In this document: positions 1-13,300 of the stretch, one piece after another
How the letters are laid out: every line of letters begins with the position of its first letter
How positions within the stretch are numbered: the first letter of the stretch is position 1
Source of the DNA: Caprimulgus europaeus
Lineage: Eukaryota > Chordata > Aves > Caprimulgiformes > Caprimulgidae
NCBI GenBank assembly: GCA_907165065.1
Contig: OU015539.1
Coordinates: 16,708,816 to 16,772,815, forward strand
Reading direction: 5' to 3'
DNA: 64,000 nt
Translations under genes and position numbers: made by a program
The notes under the pieces: generated by a model
Seen by the model: only the letters and a program-made list of their open reading frames with translations
Told to the model about the DNA's origin: nothing
The model's database searches: none

Positions 1-1092
1 ATGTAAGTGGCCTCTGTGTACTGTGTTTGTGCAGATTGTGTGCTAATGCACAGCATTCTAAATCCAAATATTTTCTTTGTATCTCTCATAATGTTGTTTA
101 CTGTAAACATTTTTCATAGGAAAATGAGTGATAGGGTTTTTTTTAACTACAGAAATATTCCTGCCATTATTATGTAATAACTTTGCTGCAGAATCAAACT
201 GTGCCTATACTACATATTTCTTGGCATTGAAAGAATTCTCTGAATTCAAAATGAAAGCAAATGCCCCTGGTGCCTGTTTTATGTAACAGTCATTTATTTT
301 TTAATCTAAGCTGTTCTAAGCCTGTATTTTATATGATCTAATGAAGGTGATCATATTTGCTTAATAACTTTTTGTCAGGATTTCTGCAACTTTCTTCTTG
401 TGATAAAGTAAGAGTTGAAACTGTAGTTAGTGTTTTCTTTCACAGGGAATCACTGGACTAAGTGTTTCAGCACACCCTTCTGACCGTAGGTAAGGAGAAC
501 TTGGCTCTGTAGGGGAAGAGTGCATATTGCGACAGAACTTTCCTCCCACCTCCTTGTGTTCTCTAAACAACTAATAAATTCCCCAATGTAAGAGTGGGAC
601 CGACCTTTTGTTTTCACTGGCTTGCCAGCAATAGTTTAGATCATGAAGGTGAAGTTACACCCCAGTCATCACTTTTCTTCAGCTATACCTCTCTTCCCAG
701 CAGGGAATTGGAGGCGGAATCATGTCATGGCTGCCTGGAGTTCCCTATGCAGAGGAAGCAGTCCCCAGTCATCCAGCTGATAAGGAATATGTAGCCATCT
801 TCACCTCCATCTTCTTCTCTATCAGCTGTATTAGTCTGTTTCCTAGTGTTATTTATCTATACACATAGGTGCACATAATATATTTATATCTGCATAATGC
901 TAGGCTGTTTCTGACATGTTATTCTTAGAAACTGATGTAATCTTTTTTTTTCCCCCTAATGATACCCCCTGCCCTCATCACCTCCATGACCTGATATTCT
1001 AACAGACTATATTTCAAATGAGATTCAGCAAAGCCAATGGACCTTATTTCTTTTTTGCAAATCTAGAGAAATAAAAAAAAAGTGTATTTTAC
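1..1092. other. Intron 34 sequence, no supported exon
   Basis: I found no continuation of VWD4 on the minus strand here, so this is taken as intron 34. It is AT-rich. A short plus-strand segment at 446-489 is bounded by splice-like signals and is treated as a finding only. Confidence 0.5.
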
Positions 1093-1343
1093 CACATTGG
1101 TCATCACCCCGTTCATGAGTTTACGGGTCAGCACCACTTTCGCAGATTTGTAGAAAATAATAATGGATTTAGGGCAGGAAAGTCCATCTTCTGAATTGCA
1201 GTAATAATTGTCAATGTAAACACGGAAGTTGTCATATTTAGGTACAATCTGTTTCACCAGCACGTAAGTGCAGTTTTCGAGGAAAGTATAGTAGGTTCCA
1301 TCAAAAGTAATGTAATGAGGATCACCCCATCCACTGCACACAC
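1093..1343 (-). CDS. MUC5AC: Mucin exon 34: start of VWD4 with GDPH motif
   Basis: 251 bp, phase 1 to 0. It encodes [46 protein letters not shown] and [18 protein letters not shown] lies at 1,326-1,315. In human MUC2 and MUC5AC this Asp-Pro bond is cleaved autocatalytically. The donor GTAAAA is weaker than its neighbours. Later D4 exons must lie left of the window. Confidence 0.93.
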
Positions 1344-4300
1344 CTGGTAGGGAGAAAATATTTATCAAATTAACATGAAGATTAATGTTGAATAGAGAGT
1401 GTAAAAAACTGAGGTGAATATACTACAATTTATAGAGCAACCCTTTTTAAACAAAAAGTTATTCCTTAATCTACTGGTGCTTACATTGACACTCATAGTG
1501 GTAACAGCAGCCGTTGTCATCAGGTACCAGAATTGCTGGATATTTGTTTGCACAGGTAATTTCCTTTACAGGTGCACAGTGTGTTGGAATTACTTCTACC
1601 TTGTTGTCTCCCTTACAGATGAGTTCTGTACAGTTGGATAATTTGTATCTTTGTCCAGGCTGCAAAATTTAAAAAAAAAATACTGTCACAGGAGTTTGCA
1701 AGAAGACACAAACTTTACCCATATTTTTAGTTTTATGGTATATTGCTGTAATTGTGGTGTTGGAAAGGAAATTAGTATATGTTACTTCTCTTCAATTTCT
1801 AGTAATAATTTGTAATGTTGACCATAGGTATTCATAATTCTCACCATGATATGGAGGATCGGAAACTGGTTTCCAAATCTTGAAGCAAAGACTGAAATGA
1901 AAATCTTCACTGATAGTACAAGGCTGTCGATACTCTACACAATTAAGTTTTTCTGCTAAAAGGAGGTAGGAAGCTTAATTCCAGCTATTTCTTGGCATGA
2001 GGAGCAATTCTGAGGTTTGGGGGGATGGGTCTAAAGTTAAGGGAACTATGTATACTGTATTTCAGTATCAGCACAGACCGTCACTAGCAAAAAAAACCCC
2101 CAAAAACAAAAAATGTACAGATGAACAGGTAAGAGGGCAGAAGAACAGAAACAGTTACAAACCTCCCTAGAAAAACTTATTCTGGAAATGTACACACATG
2201 AAGTTTAAAGACTGCAAACTTTTGCTTCCTCATATACACCTAACATAGATGTTATTTAAAAAATCAGAATACAGAAACTATGTACCTGTAAAGGAGGGTA
2301 AGTAGAAGAAACACAACCATGAAAAGGAACCCTTCCAGAAGTGGTAGGCAGAGGAACTGATGTTGTTAGAGTAGACCATACAGGGGAAGTAGTGGTTGGA
2401 GGAGTAGTAATATTACAATGCCCAGTGTGTCGTTCAATGGTACATGTTTCACTACAGATGGCATAAAATATACATCCTTCACTGTCCGTTCTATTGTAAA
2501 TCAAATCACCTGAAGGAAAAAAAAAAAGAAAAAAACAAAAAAAAAGAAATAAAAAATTGAAAAGTTCAAAAAGGCTACAATGCACTACAAAATTTCCAAT
2601 GCAAATACCTGAATGTATTGAAAAGAAAATTAGAAAAAAATGTGGTGGAAAAAAAAAAACCCCAAAAAGTATTAAATATGAGATATATATACTGAAAAAC
2701 CAGGTAAACTAACCAGGGGAGAAAATAGTGTCCCCAATTTTGCAGAAACATGGTGTTGTAGAAGGACTAGGGGTGCTGGTGCACAAGGATTCCGATGTAG
2801 TAGTAGGAGGGGTAGTGGTCACGGGGCTGGTGGTTGGGCAATTGGGGTTAGAGCTGCAGCAGAGGACACGGATCCTGTAGTTGAGGCACATCTTAAATTT
2901 GCCCGTCTGGTCCTCGTTCTTGCACACCAGTCCATAGTGGACGTCGCACTGCACGACCTGTCCGACGTATTGGATGGCAACCTCGGGGTAGTCCTCCGCC
3001 CGGCACTCGATTTCCTTTGGATGTTGACAGACTTCCTTCCCGGCGGCCCGGATGTGCTGGTAGGTTTCAAAGTCTCCCTGGTTGGGTCCTGAGGAGGGGA
3101 AGTCGACGTCGAACCATTCGCTCCAGGAGCAGAGTTCGGGTTCACAGATGGTGGTGGACTGGGTGGTGGTGGAGGTCACGGTGGGGGAGTAGGCGGTGGG
3201 CGTCGGCGTGGGGCTGGTGGTGGAGGTATGCAGTGTGATTTCTGAGGACGTGGGCAGCGTGGTGGTCGTGGAGTATGGCGTGGAGGTGGAAGTCGTGACT
3301 GTGGTGGAGGTAGGGATGGTGCTGGTTGAGCTGCTGAATGTGGTGGTGGTGGGACTGGTGGTGGGCAAGGAACTTGGGGCTGGGCAGTTGGGGTTAGAGC
3401 TGCAGCAGAGGACACGGATCCTGTAGTTGAGGCACATCTTAAATCTGCCCGTCTGGTCCTCGTTCTTGCACACCAGTCCATAGTGGACGTCGCACTGCAC
3501 GACCTGTCCGACGTATTGGATGGCAACCTCGGGGTAGTCCTCCGCCCGGCACTCGATTTCCTTTGGATGTTGACAGACTTCCTTCCCGGCGGCCCGGATG
3601 TGCTGGTAGGTTTCAAAGTCTCCCTGGTTGGGTCCTGAGGAGGGGAAGTCGACGTCGAACCATTCGCTCCAGGAGCAGAGTTCGGGTTCACAGATGGTGG
3701 TGGACTGGGTGGTGGTGGAGGTCACGGTGGGGGAGTAGGCGGTGGGTGTCGGCGTGGGGCTGGTGGTGGTGGTGGAGGTATGCAGTGTGATTTCTGAGGA
3801 GGTGGGCAGCGTGGTCGTCGTGGAGTATGGCGTGGAGGTGGAAGTCGTGACTGTGGTGGAGGTAGGGATGGTGCTGGTTGAGCTGCTGAATGTGGTGGTG
3901 GTGGTGGGGCTGGTGGTGGGCAAGGAACTTGGGGCTGGGCAGTTGGGGTTAGAGCTGCAGCAGAGGACACGGATCCTGTAGTTGAGGCACATCTTAAATC
4001 TGCCCGTCTGGTCCTCGTTCTTGCACACCAGTCCATAGTGGACGTCGCACTGCACGACCTGTCCGACGTATTGGATGGCAACCTCGGGGTAGTCCTCCGC
4101 CCGGCACTCGATTTCCTTTGGATGTTGACAGACTTCCTTCCCGGCGGCCCGGATGTGCTGGTAGGTTTCAAAGTCTCCCTGGTTGGGTCCTGAGGAGGGG
4201 AAGTCGACGTCGAACCATTCGCTCCAGGAGCAGAGTTCGGGTTCACAGATGGTGGTGGACTGGGTGGTGGTGGAGGTCACGGTGGGGGAGTAGTAGGTGG

Positions 4301-7300
4301 TGGGCATCGGCGTGGGGCTGGTGGTGGAGGTATGCAGTGTGATTTCTGAGGAGGTGGGCAGCGTGGTGGTCGTGGAGTATGGCGTGGAGGTGGAAGTCGT
4401 GACTGTGGTGGAGGTAGGGATGGTGCTGGTTGAGCTGCTGAATGTGGTGGTGGTGGGACTGGTGGTGGGCAAGGAACTTGGGGCTGGGCAGTTGGGGTTA
4501 GAGCTGCAGCAGAGGACACGGATCCTGTAGTTGAGGCACATCTTAAATTTGCCCGTCTGGTCCTCGTTCTTGCACACCAGTCCATAGTGGACGTCGCACT
4601 GCACGACCTGTCCGACGTACTGGATGGCAACCTCGGGGTAGTCCTCCGCCCGGCACTCGATTTCCTTTGGATGTTGACAGACTTCCTTCCCGGCGGCCCG
4701 GATGTGCTGGTAGGTTTCAAAGTCTCCCTGGTTGGGCCCTGAGGATGGGAAGTCGACGTCGAACCATTCGCTCCAGGAGCAGAGTTCGGGTTCACAGATG
4801 GTGGTGGACTGGGTGGTGGTGGAGGTCACGGTGGGGGAGTAGGCGGTGGGTGTCGGCGTGGGGCTGGTGGTGGTGGTGGAGGTATGCAGTGTGATTTCTG
4901 AGGAGGTGGGCAGCGTGGTGGTCGTGGAGTATGGCGTGGAGGTGGAAGTCGTGACTGTGGTGGAGGTAGGGATGGTGCTGGTTGAGCTGCTGAATGTGGT
5001 GGTGGTGGTGGGGCTGGTGGTGGGCAAGGAACTTGGGGCTGGGCAGTTGGGGTTAGAGCTGCAGCAGAGGACACGGATCCTGTAGTTGAGGCACATCTTA
5101 AATCTGCCCGTCTGGTCCTCGTTCTTGCACACCAGTCCATAGTGGACGTCGCACTGCACGACCTGTCCGACGTATTGGATGGCAACCTCGGGGTAGTCCT
5201 CCGCCCGGCACTCGATTTCCTTTGGATGTTGACAGACTTCCTTCCCGGCGGCCCGGATGTGCTGGTAGGTTTCAAAGTCTCCCTGGTTGGGTCCTGAGGA
5301 TGGGAAGTCGACGTCGAACCATTCGCTCCAGGAGCAGAGTTCGGGTTCACAGATGGTGGTGGACTGGGTGGTGGTGGAGGTCACGGTGGGGGAGTAGGCG
5401 GTGGGCGTCGGCGTGGGGCTGGTGGTGGAGGTATGCAGTGTGATTTCTGAGGAGGTGGGCAGCGTGGTGGTCGTGGAGTATGGCGTGGAGGTGGAAGTCG
5501 TGACTGTGGTGGAGGTTGGGATGGTGCTGGTTGAGCTGCTGAATGTGGTGGTGGTGGTGGGGCTGGTGGTGGGCAAGGAACTTGGGGCTGGGCAGTTGGG
5601 GTTAGAGCTGCAGCAGAGGACACGGATCCTGTAGTTGAGGCACATCTTAAATCTGCCCGTCTGGTCCTCGTTCTTGCACACCAGTCCATAGTGGACGTCG
5701 CACTGCACGACCTGTCCGACGTATTGGATGGCAACCTCGGGGTAGTCCTCCGCCCGGCACTCGATTTCCTTTGGATGTTGACAGACTTCCTTCCCGGCGG
5801 CCCGGATGTGCTGGTAGGTTTCAAAGTCTCCCTGGTTGGGTCCTGAGGATGGGAAGTCGACGTCGAACCATTCGCTCCAGGAGCAGAGTTCGGGTTCACA
5901 GATGGTGGTGGACTGGGTGGTGGTGGAGGTCACGGTGGGGGAGTAGTAGGTGGTGGGCGTCGGCGTGGGGCTGGTGGTGGTGGTGGAGGTATGCAGTGTG
6001 ATTTCTGAGGAGGTGGGCAGCGTGGTGGTCGTGGAGTATGGCGTGGAGGTGGAAGTCGTGACTGTGGTGGAGGTAGGGATGGTGCTGGTTGAGCTGCTGA
6101 ATGTGGTGGTGGTGGTGGGGCTGGTGGTGGGCAAGGAACTTGGGGCTGGGCAGTTGGGGTTAGAGCTGCAGCAGAGGACACGGATCCTGTAGTTGAGGCA
6201 CATCTTAAATCTGCCCGTCTGGTCCTCGTTCTTGCACACCAGTCCATAGTGGACGTCGCACTGCACGACCTGTCCGACGTATTGGATGGCAACCTCGGGG
6301 TAGTCCTCCGCCCGGCACTCGATTTCCTTTGGATGTTGACAGACTTCCTTCCCGGCGGCCCGGATGTGCTGGTAGGTTTCAAAGTCTCCCTGGTTGGGTC
6401 CTGAGGAGGGGAAGTCGACGTCGAACCATTCGCTCCAGGAGCAGAGTTCGGGTTCACAGATGGTGGTGGACTGGGTGGTGGTGGAGGTCACGGTGGGGGA
6501 GTAGGCGGTGGGTGTCGGCGTGGGGCTGGTGGTGGTGGTGGAGGTATGCAGTGTGATTTCTGAGGAGGTGGGCAGCGTGGTGGTCGTGGAGTATGGCGTG
6601 GAGGTGGAAGTCGTGACTGTGGTGGAGGTAGGGATGGTGCTGGTTGAGCTGCTGAATGTGGTGGTGGTGGTGGGACTGGTGGTGGGCAAGGAACTTGGGG
6701 CTGGGCAGTTGGGGTTAGAGCTGCAGCAGAGGACACGGATCCTGTAGTTGAGGCACATCTTAAATTTGCCCGTCTGGTCCTCGTTCTTGCACACCAGTCC
6801 ATAGTGGACGTCGCACTGCACGACCTGTCCGACGTATTGGATGGCAACCTCGGGGTAGTCCTCCGCCCGGCACTCGATTTCCTTTGGATGTTGACAGACT
6901 TCCTTCCCGGCGGCCCGGATGTGCTGGTAGGTTTCAAAGTCTCCCTGGTTGGGTCCTGAGGAGGGGAAGTCGACGTCGAACCATTCGCTCCAGGAGCAGA
7001 GTTCGGGTTCACAGATGGTGGTGGACTGGGTGGTGGTGGAGGTCACGGTGGGGGAGTAGTAGGTGGTGGGCGTCGGCGTGGGGCTGGTGGTGGTGGTGGA
7101 GGTATGCAGTGTGATTTCTGAGGAGGTGGGCAGCGTGGTGGTCGTGGAGTATGGCGTGGAGGTGGAAGTCGTGACTGTGGTGGAGGTAGGGATGGTGCTG
7201 GTTGAGCTGCTGAATGTGGTGGTGGTGGTGGGACTGGTGGTGGGCAAGGAACTTGGGGCTGGGCAGTTGGGGTTAGAGCTGCAGCAGAGGACACGGATCC

Positions 7301-10300
7301 TGTAGTTGAGGCACATCTTAAATTTGCCCGTCTGGTCCTCGTTCTTGCACACCAGTCCATAGTGGACGTCGCACTGCACGACCTGTCCGACGTATTGGAT
7401 GGCAACCTCGGGGTAGTCCTCCGCCCGGCACTCGATTTCCTTTGGATGTTGACAGACTTCCTTCCCGGCGGCCCGGATGTGCTGGTAGGTTTCAAAGTCT
7501 CCCTGGTTGGGTCCTGAGGAGGGGAAGTCGACGTCGAACCATTCGCTCCAGGAGCAGAGTTCGGGTTCACAGATGGTGGTGGACTGGGTGGTGGTGGAGG
7601 TCACGGTGGGGGAGTAGGCGGTGGGTGTCGGCGTGGGGCTGGTGGTGGTGGTGGAGGTATGCAGTGTGATTTCTGAGGAGGTGGGCAGCGTGGTGGTTGT
7701 GGAGTATGGCGTGGAGGTGGAAGTCGTGACTGTGGTAGAGGTTGGGATGGTGCTGGTTGAGCTGCTGAATGTGGTGGTGGTGGTGGGGCTGGTGGTGGGC
7801 AAGGAACTTGGGGCTGGGCAGTTGGGGTTAGAGCTGCAGCAGAGGACACGGATCCTGTAGTTGAGGCACATCTTAAATCTGCCCGTCTGGTCCTCGTTCT
7901 TGCACACCAGTCCATAGTGGACGTCGCACTGCACGACCTGTCCGACGTATTGGATGGCAACCTCGGGGTAGTCCTCCGCCCGGCACTCGATTTCCTTTGG
8001 ATGTTGACAGACTTCCTTCCCGGCGGCCCGGATGTGCTGGTAGGTTTCAAAGTCTCCCTGGTTGGGTCCTGAGGAGGGGAAGTCGACGTCGAACCATTCG
8101 CTCCAGGAGCAGAGTTCGGGTTCACAGATGGTGGTGGACTGGGTGGTGGTGGAGGTCACGGTGGGGGAGTAGTAGGCGGTGGGCGTCGGCGTGGGGCTGG
8201 TGGTGGTGGTGGAGGTATGCAGTGTGATTTCTGAGGAGGTGGGCAGCGTGGTGGTCGTGGAGTATGGCGTGGAGGTGGAAGTCGTGACTGTGGTGGAGGT
8301 TGGGATGGTGCTGGTTGAGCTGCTGAATGTGGTGGTGGTGGTGGGGCTGGTGGTGGGCAAGGAACTTGGGGCTGGGCAGTTGGGGTTAGAGCTGCAGCAG
8401 AGGACACGGATCCTGTAGTTGAGGCACATCTTAAATTTGCCCGTCTGGTCCTCGTTCTTGCACACCAGTCCATAGTGGACGTCGCACTGCACGACCTGTC
8501 CGACGTATTGGATGGCAACCTCGGGGTAGTCCTCCGCCCGGCACTCGATTTCCTTTGGATGTTGACAGACTTCCTTCCCGGCGGCCCGGATGTGCTGGTA
8601 GGTTTCAAAGTCTCCCTGGTTGGGTCCTGAGGAGGGGAAGTCGACGTCGAACCATTCGCTCCAGGAGCAGAGTTCGGGTTCACAGATGGTGGTGGACTGG
8701 GTGGTGGTGGAGGTCACGGTGGGGGAGTAGGCGGTGGGTGTCGGCGTGGGGCTGGTGGTGGTGGTGGAGGTATGCAGTGTGATTTCTGAGGAGGTGGGCA
8801 GCGTGGTGGTCGTGGAGTATGGCGTGGAGGTGGAAGTCGTGACTGTGGTGGAGGTTGGGATGGTGCTGGTTGAGCTGCTGAATGTGGTGGTGGTGGTGGG
8901 GCTGGTGGTGGGCAAGGAACTTGGGGCTGGGCAGTTGGGGTTAGAGCTGCAGCAGAGGACACGGATCCTGTAGTTGAGGCACATCTTAAATCTGCCCGTC
9001 TGGTCCTCGTTCTTGCACACCAGTCCATAGTGGACGTCGCACTGCACGACCTGTCCGACGTACTGGATGGCAACCTCGGGGTAGTCCTCCGCCCGGCACT
9101 CGATTTCCTTTGGATGTTGACAGACTTCCTTCCCGGCGGCCCGGATGTGCTGGTAGGTTTCAAAGTCTCCCTGGTTGGGTCCTGAGGAGGGGAAGTCGAC
9201 GTCGAACCATTCGCTCCAGGAGCAGAGTTCGGGTTCACAGATGGTGGTGGACTGGGTGGTGGTGGAGGTCACGGTGGGGGAGTAGTAGGTGGTGGGCGTC
9301 GGCGTGGGGCTGGTGGTGGAGGTATGCAGTGTGATTTCTGAGGAGGTGGGCAGCGTGGTGGTCGTGGAGTATGGCGTGGAGGTGGAAGTCGTGACTGTGG
9401 TGGAGGTAGGGATGGTGCTGGTTGAGCTGCTGAATGTGGTGGTGGTGGGACTGGTGGTGGGCAAGGAACTTGGGGCTGGGCAGTTGGGGTTAGAGCTGCA
9501 GCAGAGGACACGGATCCTGTAGTTGAGGCACATCTTAAATTTGCCCGTCTGGTCCTCGTTCTTGCACACCAGTCCATAGTGGACGTCGCACTGCACGACC
9601 TGTCCGACGTACTGGATGGCAACCTCGGGGTAGTCCTCCGCCCGGCACTCGATTTCCTTTGGATGTTGACAGACTTCCTTCCCGGCGGCCCGGATGTGCT
9701 GGTAGGTTTCAAAGTCTCCCTGGTTGGGTCCTGAGGAGGGGAAGTCGACGTCGAACCATTCGCTCCAGGAGCAGAGTTCGGGTTCACAGATGGTGGTGGA
9801 CTGGGTGGTGGTGGAGGTCACGGTGGGGGAGTAGTAGGTGGTGGGCGTCGGCGTGGGGCTGGTGGTGGTGGTGGAGGTATGCAGTGTGATTTCTGAGGAG
9901 GTGGGCAGCGTGGTGGTCGTGGAGTATGGCGTGGAGGTGGAAGTCGTGACTGTGGTGGAGGTAGGGATGGTGCTGGTTGAGCTGCTGAATGTGGTGGTGG
10001 TGGTGGGGCTGGTGGTGGGCAAGGAACTTGGGGCTGGGCAGTTGGGGTTAGAGCTGCAGCAGAGGACACGGATCCTGTAGTTGAGGCACATCTTAAATCT
10101 GCCCGTCTGGTCCTCGTTCTTGCACACCAGTCCATAGTGGACGTCGCACTGCACGACCTGTCCGACGTATTGGATGGCAACCTCGGGGTAGTCCTCCGCC
10201 CGGCACTCGATTTCCTTTGGATGTTGACAGACTTCCTTCCCGGCGGCCCGGATGTGCTGGTAGGTTTCAAAGTCTCCCTGGTTGGGTCCTGAGGAGGGGA

Positions 10301-13300
10301 AGTCGACGTCGAACCATTCGCTCCAGGAGCAGAGTTCGGGTTCACAGATGGTGGTGGACTGGGTGGTGGTGGAGGTCACGGTGGGGGAGTAGTAGGTGGT
10401 GGGCGTCGGCGTGGGGCTGGTGGTGGTGGTGGAGGTATGCAGTGTGATTTCTGAGGAGGTGGGCAGCGTGGTGGTCGTGGAGTATGGCGTGGAGGTGGAA
10501 GTCGTGACTGTGGTGGAGGTAGGGATGGTGCTGGTTGAGCTGCTGAATGTGGTGGTGGTGGTGGGACTGGTGGTGGGCAAGGAACTTGGGGCTGGGCAGT
10601 TGGGGTTAGAGCTGCAGCAGAGGACACGGATCCTGTAGTTGAGGCACATCTTAAATTTGCCCGTCTGGTCCTCGTTCTTGCACACCAGTCCATAGTGGAC
10701 GTCGCACTGCACGACCTGTCCGACGTATTGGATGGCAACCTCGGGGTAGTCCTCCGCCCGGCACTCGATTTCCTTTGGATGTTGACAGACTTCCTTCCCG
10801 GCGGCCCGGATGTGCTGGTAGGTTTCAAAGTCTCCCTGGTTGGGTCCTGAGGAGGGGAAGTCGACGTCGAACCATTCGCTCCAGGAGCAGAGTTCAGGTT
10901 CACAGATGGTGGTGGACTGGGTGGTGGTGGAGGTCACGGTGGGGGAGTAGGCGGTGGGTGTCGGCGTGGGGCTGGTGGTGGTGGTGGAGGTATGCAGTGT
11001 GATTTCTGAGGAGGTGGGCAGCGTGGTGGTTGTGGAGTATGGCGTGGAGGTGGAAGTCGTGACTGTGGTGGAGGTAGGGATGGTGCTGGTTGAGCTGCTG
11101 AATGTGGTGGTGGTGGTGGGGCTGGTGGTGGGCAAGGAACTTGGGGCTGGGCAGTTGGGGTTAGAGCTGCAGCAGAGGACACGGATCCTGTAGTTGAGGC
11201 ACATCTTAAATCTGCCCGTCTGGTCCTCGTTCTTGCACACCAGTCCATAGTGGACGTCGCACTGCACGACCTGTCCGACGTATTGGATGGCAACCTCGGG
11301 GTAGTCCTCCGCCCGGCACTCGATTTCCTTTGGATGTTGACAGACTTCCTTCCCGGCGGCCCGGATGTGCTGGTAGGTTTCAAAGTCTCCCTGGTTGGGT
11401 CCTGAGGAGGGGAAGTCGACGTCGAACCATTCGCTCCAGGAGCAGAGTTCGGGTTCACAGATGGTGGTGGACTGGGTGGTGGTGGAGGTCACGGTGGGGG
11501 AGTAGTAGGTGGTGGGCGTCGGCGTGGGGCTGGTGGTGGTGGTGGAGGTATGCAGTGTGATTTCTGAGGAGGTGGGCAGCGTGGTGGTCGTGGAGTATGG
11601 CGTGGAGGTGGAAGTCGTGACTGTGGTGGAGGTAGGGATGGTGCTGGTTGAGCTGCTGAATGTGGTGGTGGTGGTGGGGCTGGTGGTGGGCAAGGAACTT
11701 GGGGCTGGGCAGTTGGGGTTAGAGCTGCAGCAGAGGACACGGATCCTGTAGTTGAGGCACATCTTAAATTTGCCCGTCTGGTCCTCGTTCTTGCACACCA
11801 GTCCATAGTGGACGTCGCACTGCACGACCTGTCCGACGTATTGGATGGCAACCTCGGGGTAGTCCTCCGCCCGGCACTCGATTTCCTTTGGATGTTGACA
11901 GACTTCCTTCCCGGCGGCCCGGATGTGCTGGTAGGTTTCAAAGTCTCCCTGGTTGGGTCCTGAGGAGGGGAAGTCGACGTCGAACCATTCGCTCCAGGAG
12001 CAGAGTTCGGGTTCACAGATGGTGGTGGACTGGGTGGTGGTGGAGGTCACGGTGGGGGAGTAGGCGGTGGGTGTCGGCGTGGGGCTGGTGGTGGTGGTGG
12101 AGGTATGCAGTGTGATTTCTGAGGAGGTGGGCAGCGTGGTGGTCGTGGAGTATGGCGTGGAGGTGGAAGTCGTGACTGTGGTGGAGGTAGGGATGGTGCT
12201 GGTTGAGCTGCTGAATGTGGTGGTGGTGGTGGGGCTGGTGGTGGGCAAGGAACTTGGGGCTGGGCAGTTGGGGTTAGAGCTGCAGCAGAGGACACGGATC
12301 CTGTAGTTGAGGCACATCTTAAATCTGCCCGTCTGGTCCTCGTTCTTGCACACCAGTCCATAGTGGACGTCGCACTGCACGACCTGTCCGACGTACTGGA
12401 TGGCAACCTCGGGGTAGTCCTCCGCCCGGCACTCGATTTCCTTTGGATGTTGACAGACTTCCTTCCCGGCGGCCCGGATGTGCTGGTAGGTTTCAAAGTC
12501 TCCCTGGTTGGGTCCTGAGGATGGGAAGTCGACGTCGAACCATTCGCTCCAGGAGCAGAGTTCGGGTTCACAGATGGTGGTGGACTGGGTGGTGGTGGAG
12601 GTCACGGTGGGGGAGTAGTAGGTGGTGGGCGTCGGCGTGGGGCTGGTGGTGGAGGTATGCAGTGTGATTTCTGAGGAGGTGGGCAGCGTGGTGGTCGTGG
12701 AGTATGGCGTGGAGGTGGAAGTCGTGACTGTGGTGGAGGTAGGGATGGTGCTGGTTGAGCTGCTGAATGTGGTGGTGGTGGGACTGGTGGTGGGCAAGGA
12801 ACTTGGGGCTGGGCAGTTGGGGTTAGAGCTGCAGCAGAGGACACGGATCCTGTAGTTGAGGCACATCTTAAATTTGCCCGTCTGGTCCTCGTTCTTGCAC
12901 ACCAGTCCATAGTGGACGTCGCACTGCACGACCTGTCCGACGTACTGGATGGCAACCTCGGGGTAGTCCTCCGCCCGGCACTCGATTTCCTTTGGATGTT
13001 GACAGACTTCCTTCCCGGCGGCCCGGATGTGCTGGTAGGTTTCAAAGTCTCCCTGGTTGGGTCCTGAGGAGGGGAAGTCGACGTCGAACCATTCGCTCCA
13101 GGAGCAGAGTTCGGGTTCACAGATGGTGGTGGACTGGGTGGTGGTGGAGGTCACGGTGGGGGAGTAGTAGGTGGTGGGCGTCGGCGTGGGGCTGGTGGTG
13201 GTGGTGGAGGTATGCAGTGTGATTTCTGAGGAGGTGGGCAGCGTGGTGGTCGTGGAGTATGGCGTGGAGGTGGAAGTCGTGACTGTGGTGGAGGTTGGGA

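Noticed and set aside
594..794. Plus-strand 66-codon open frame
   Set aside because: No recognisable domain, no splice or promoter context, and it lies in an intron of the mucin on the other strand.
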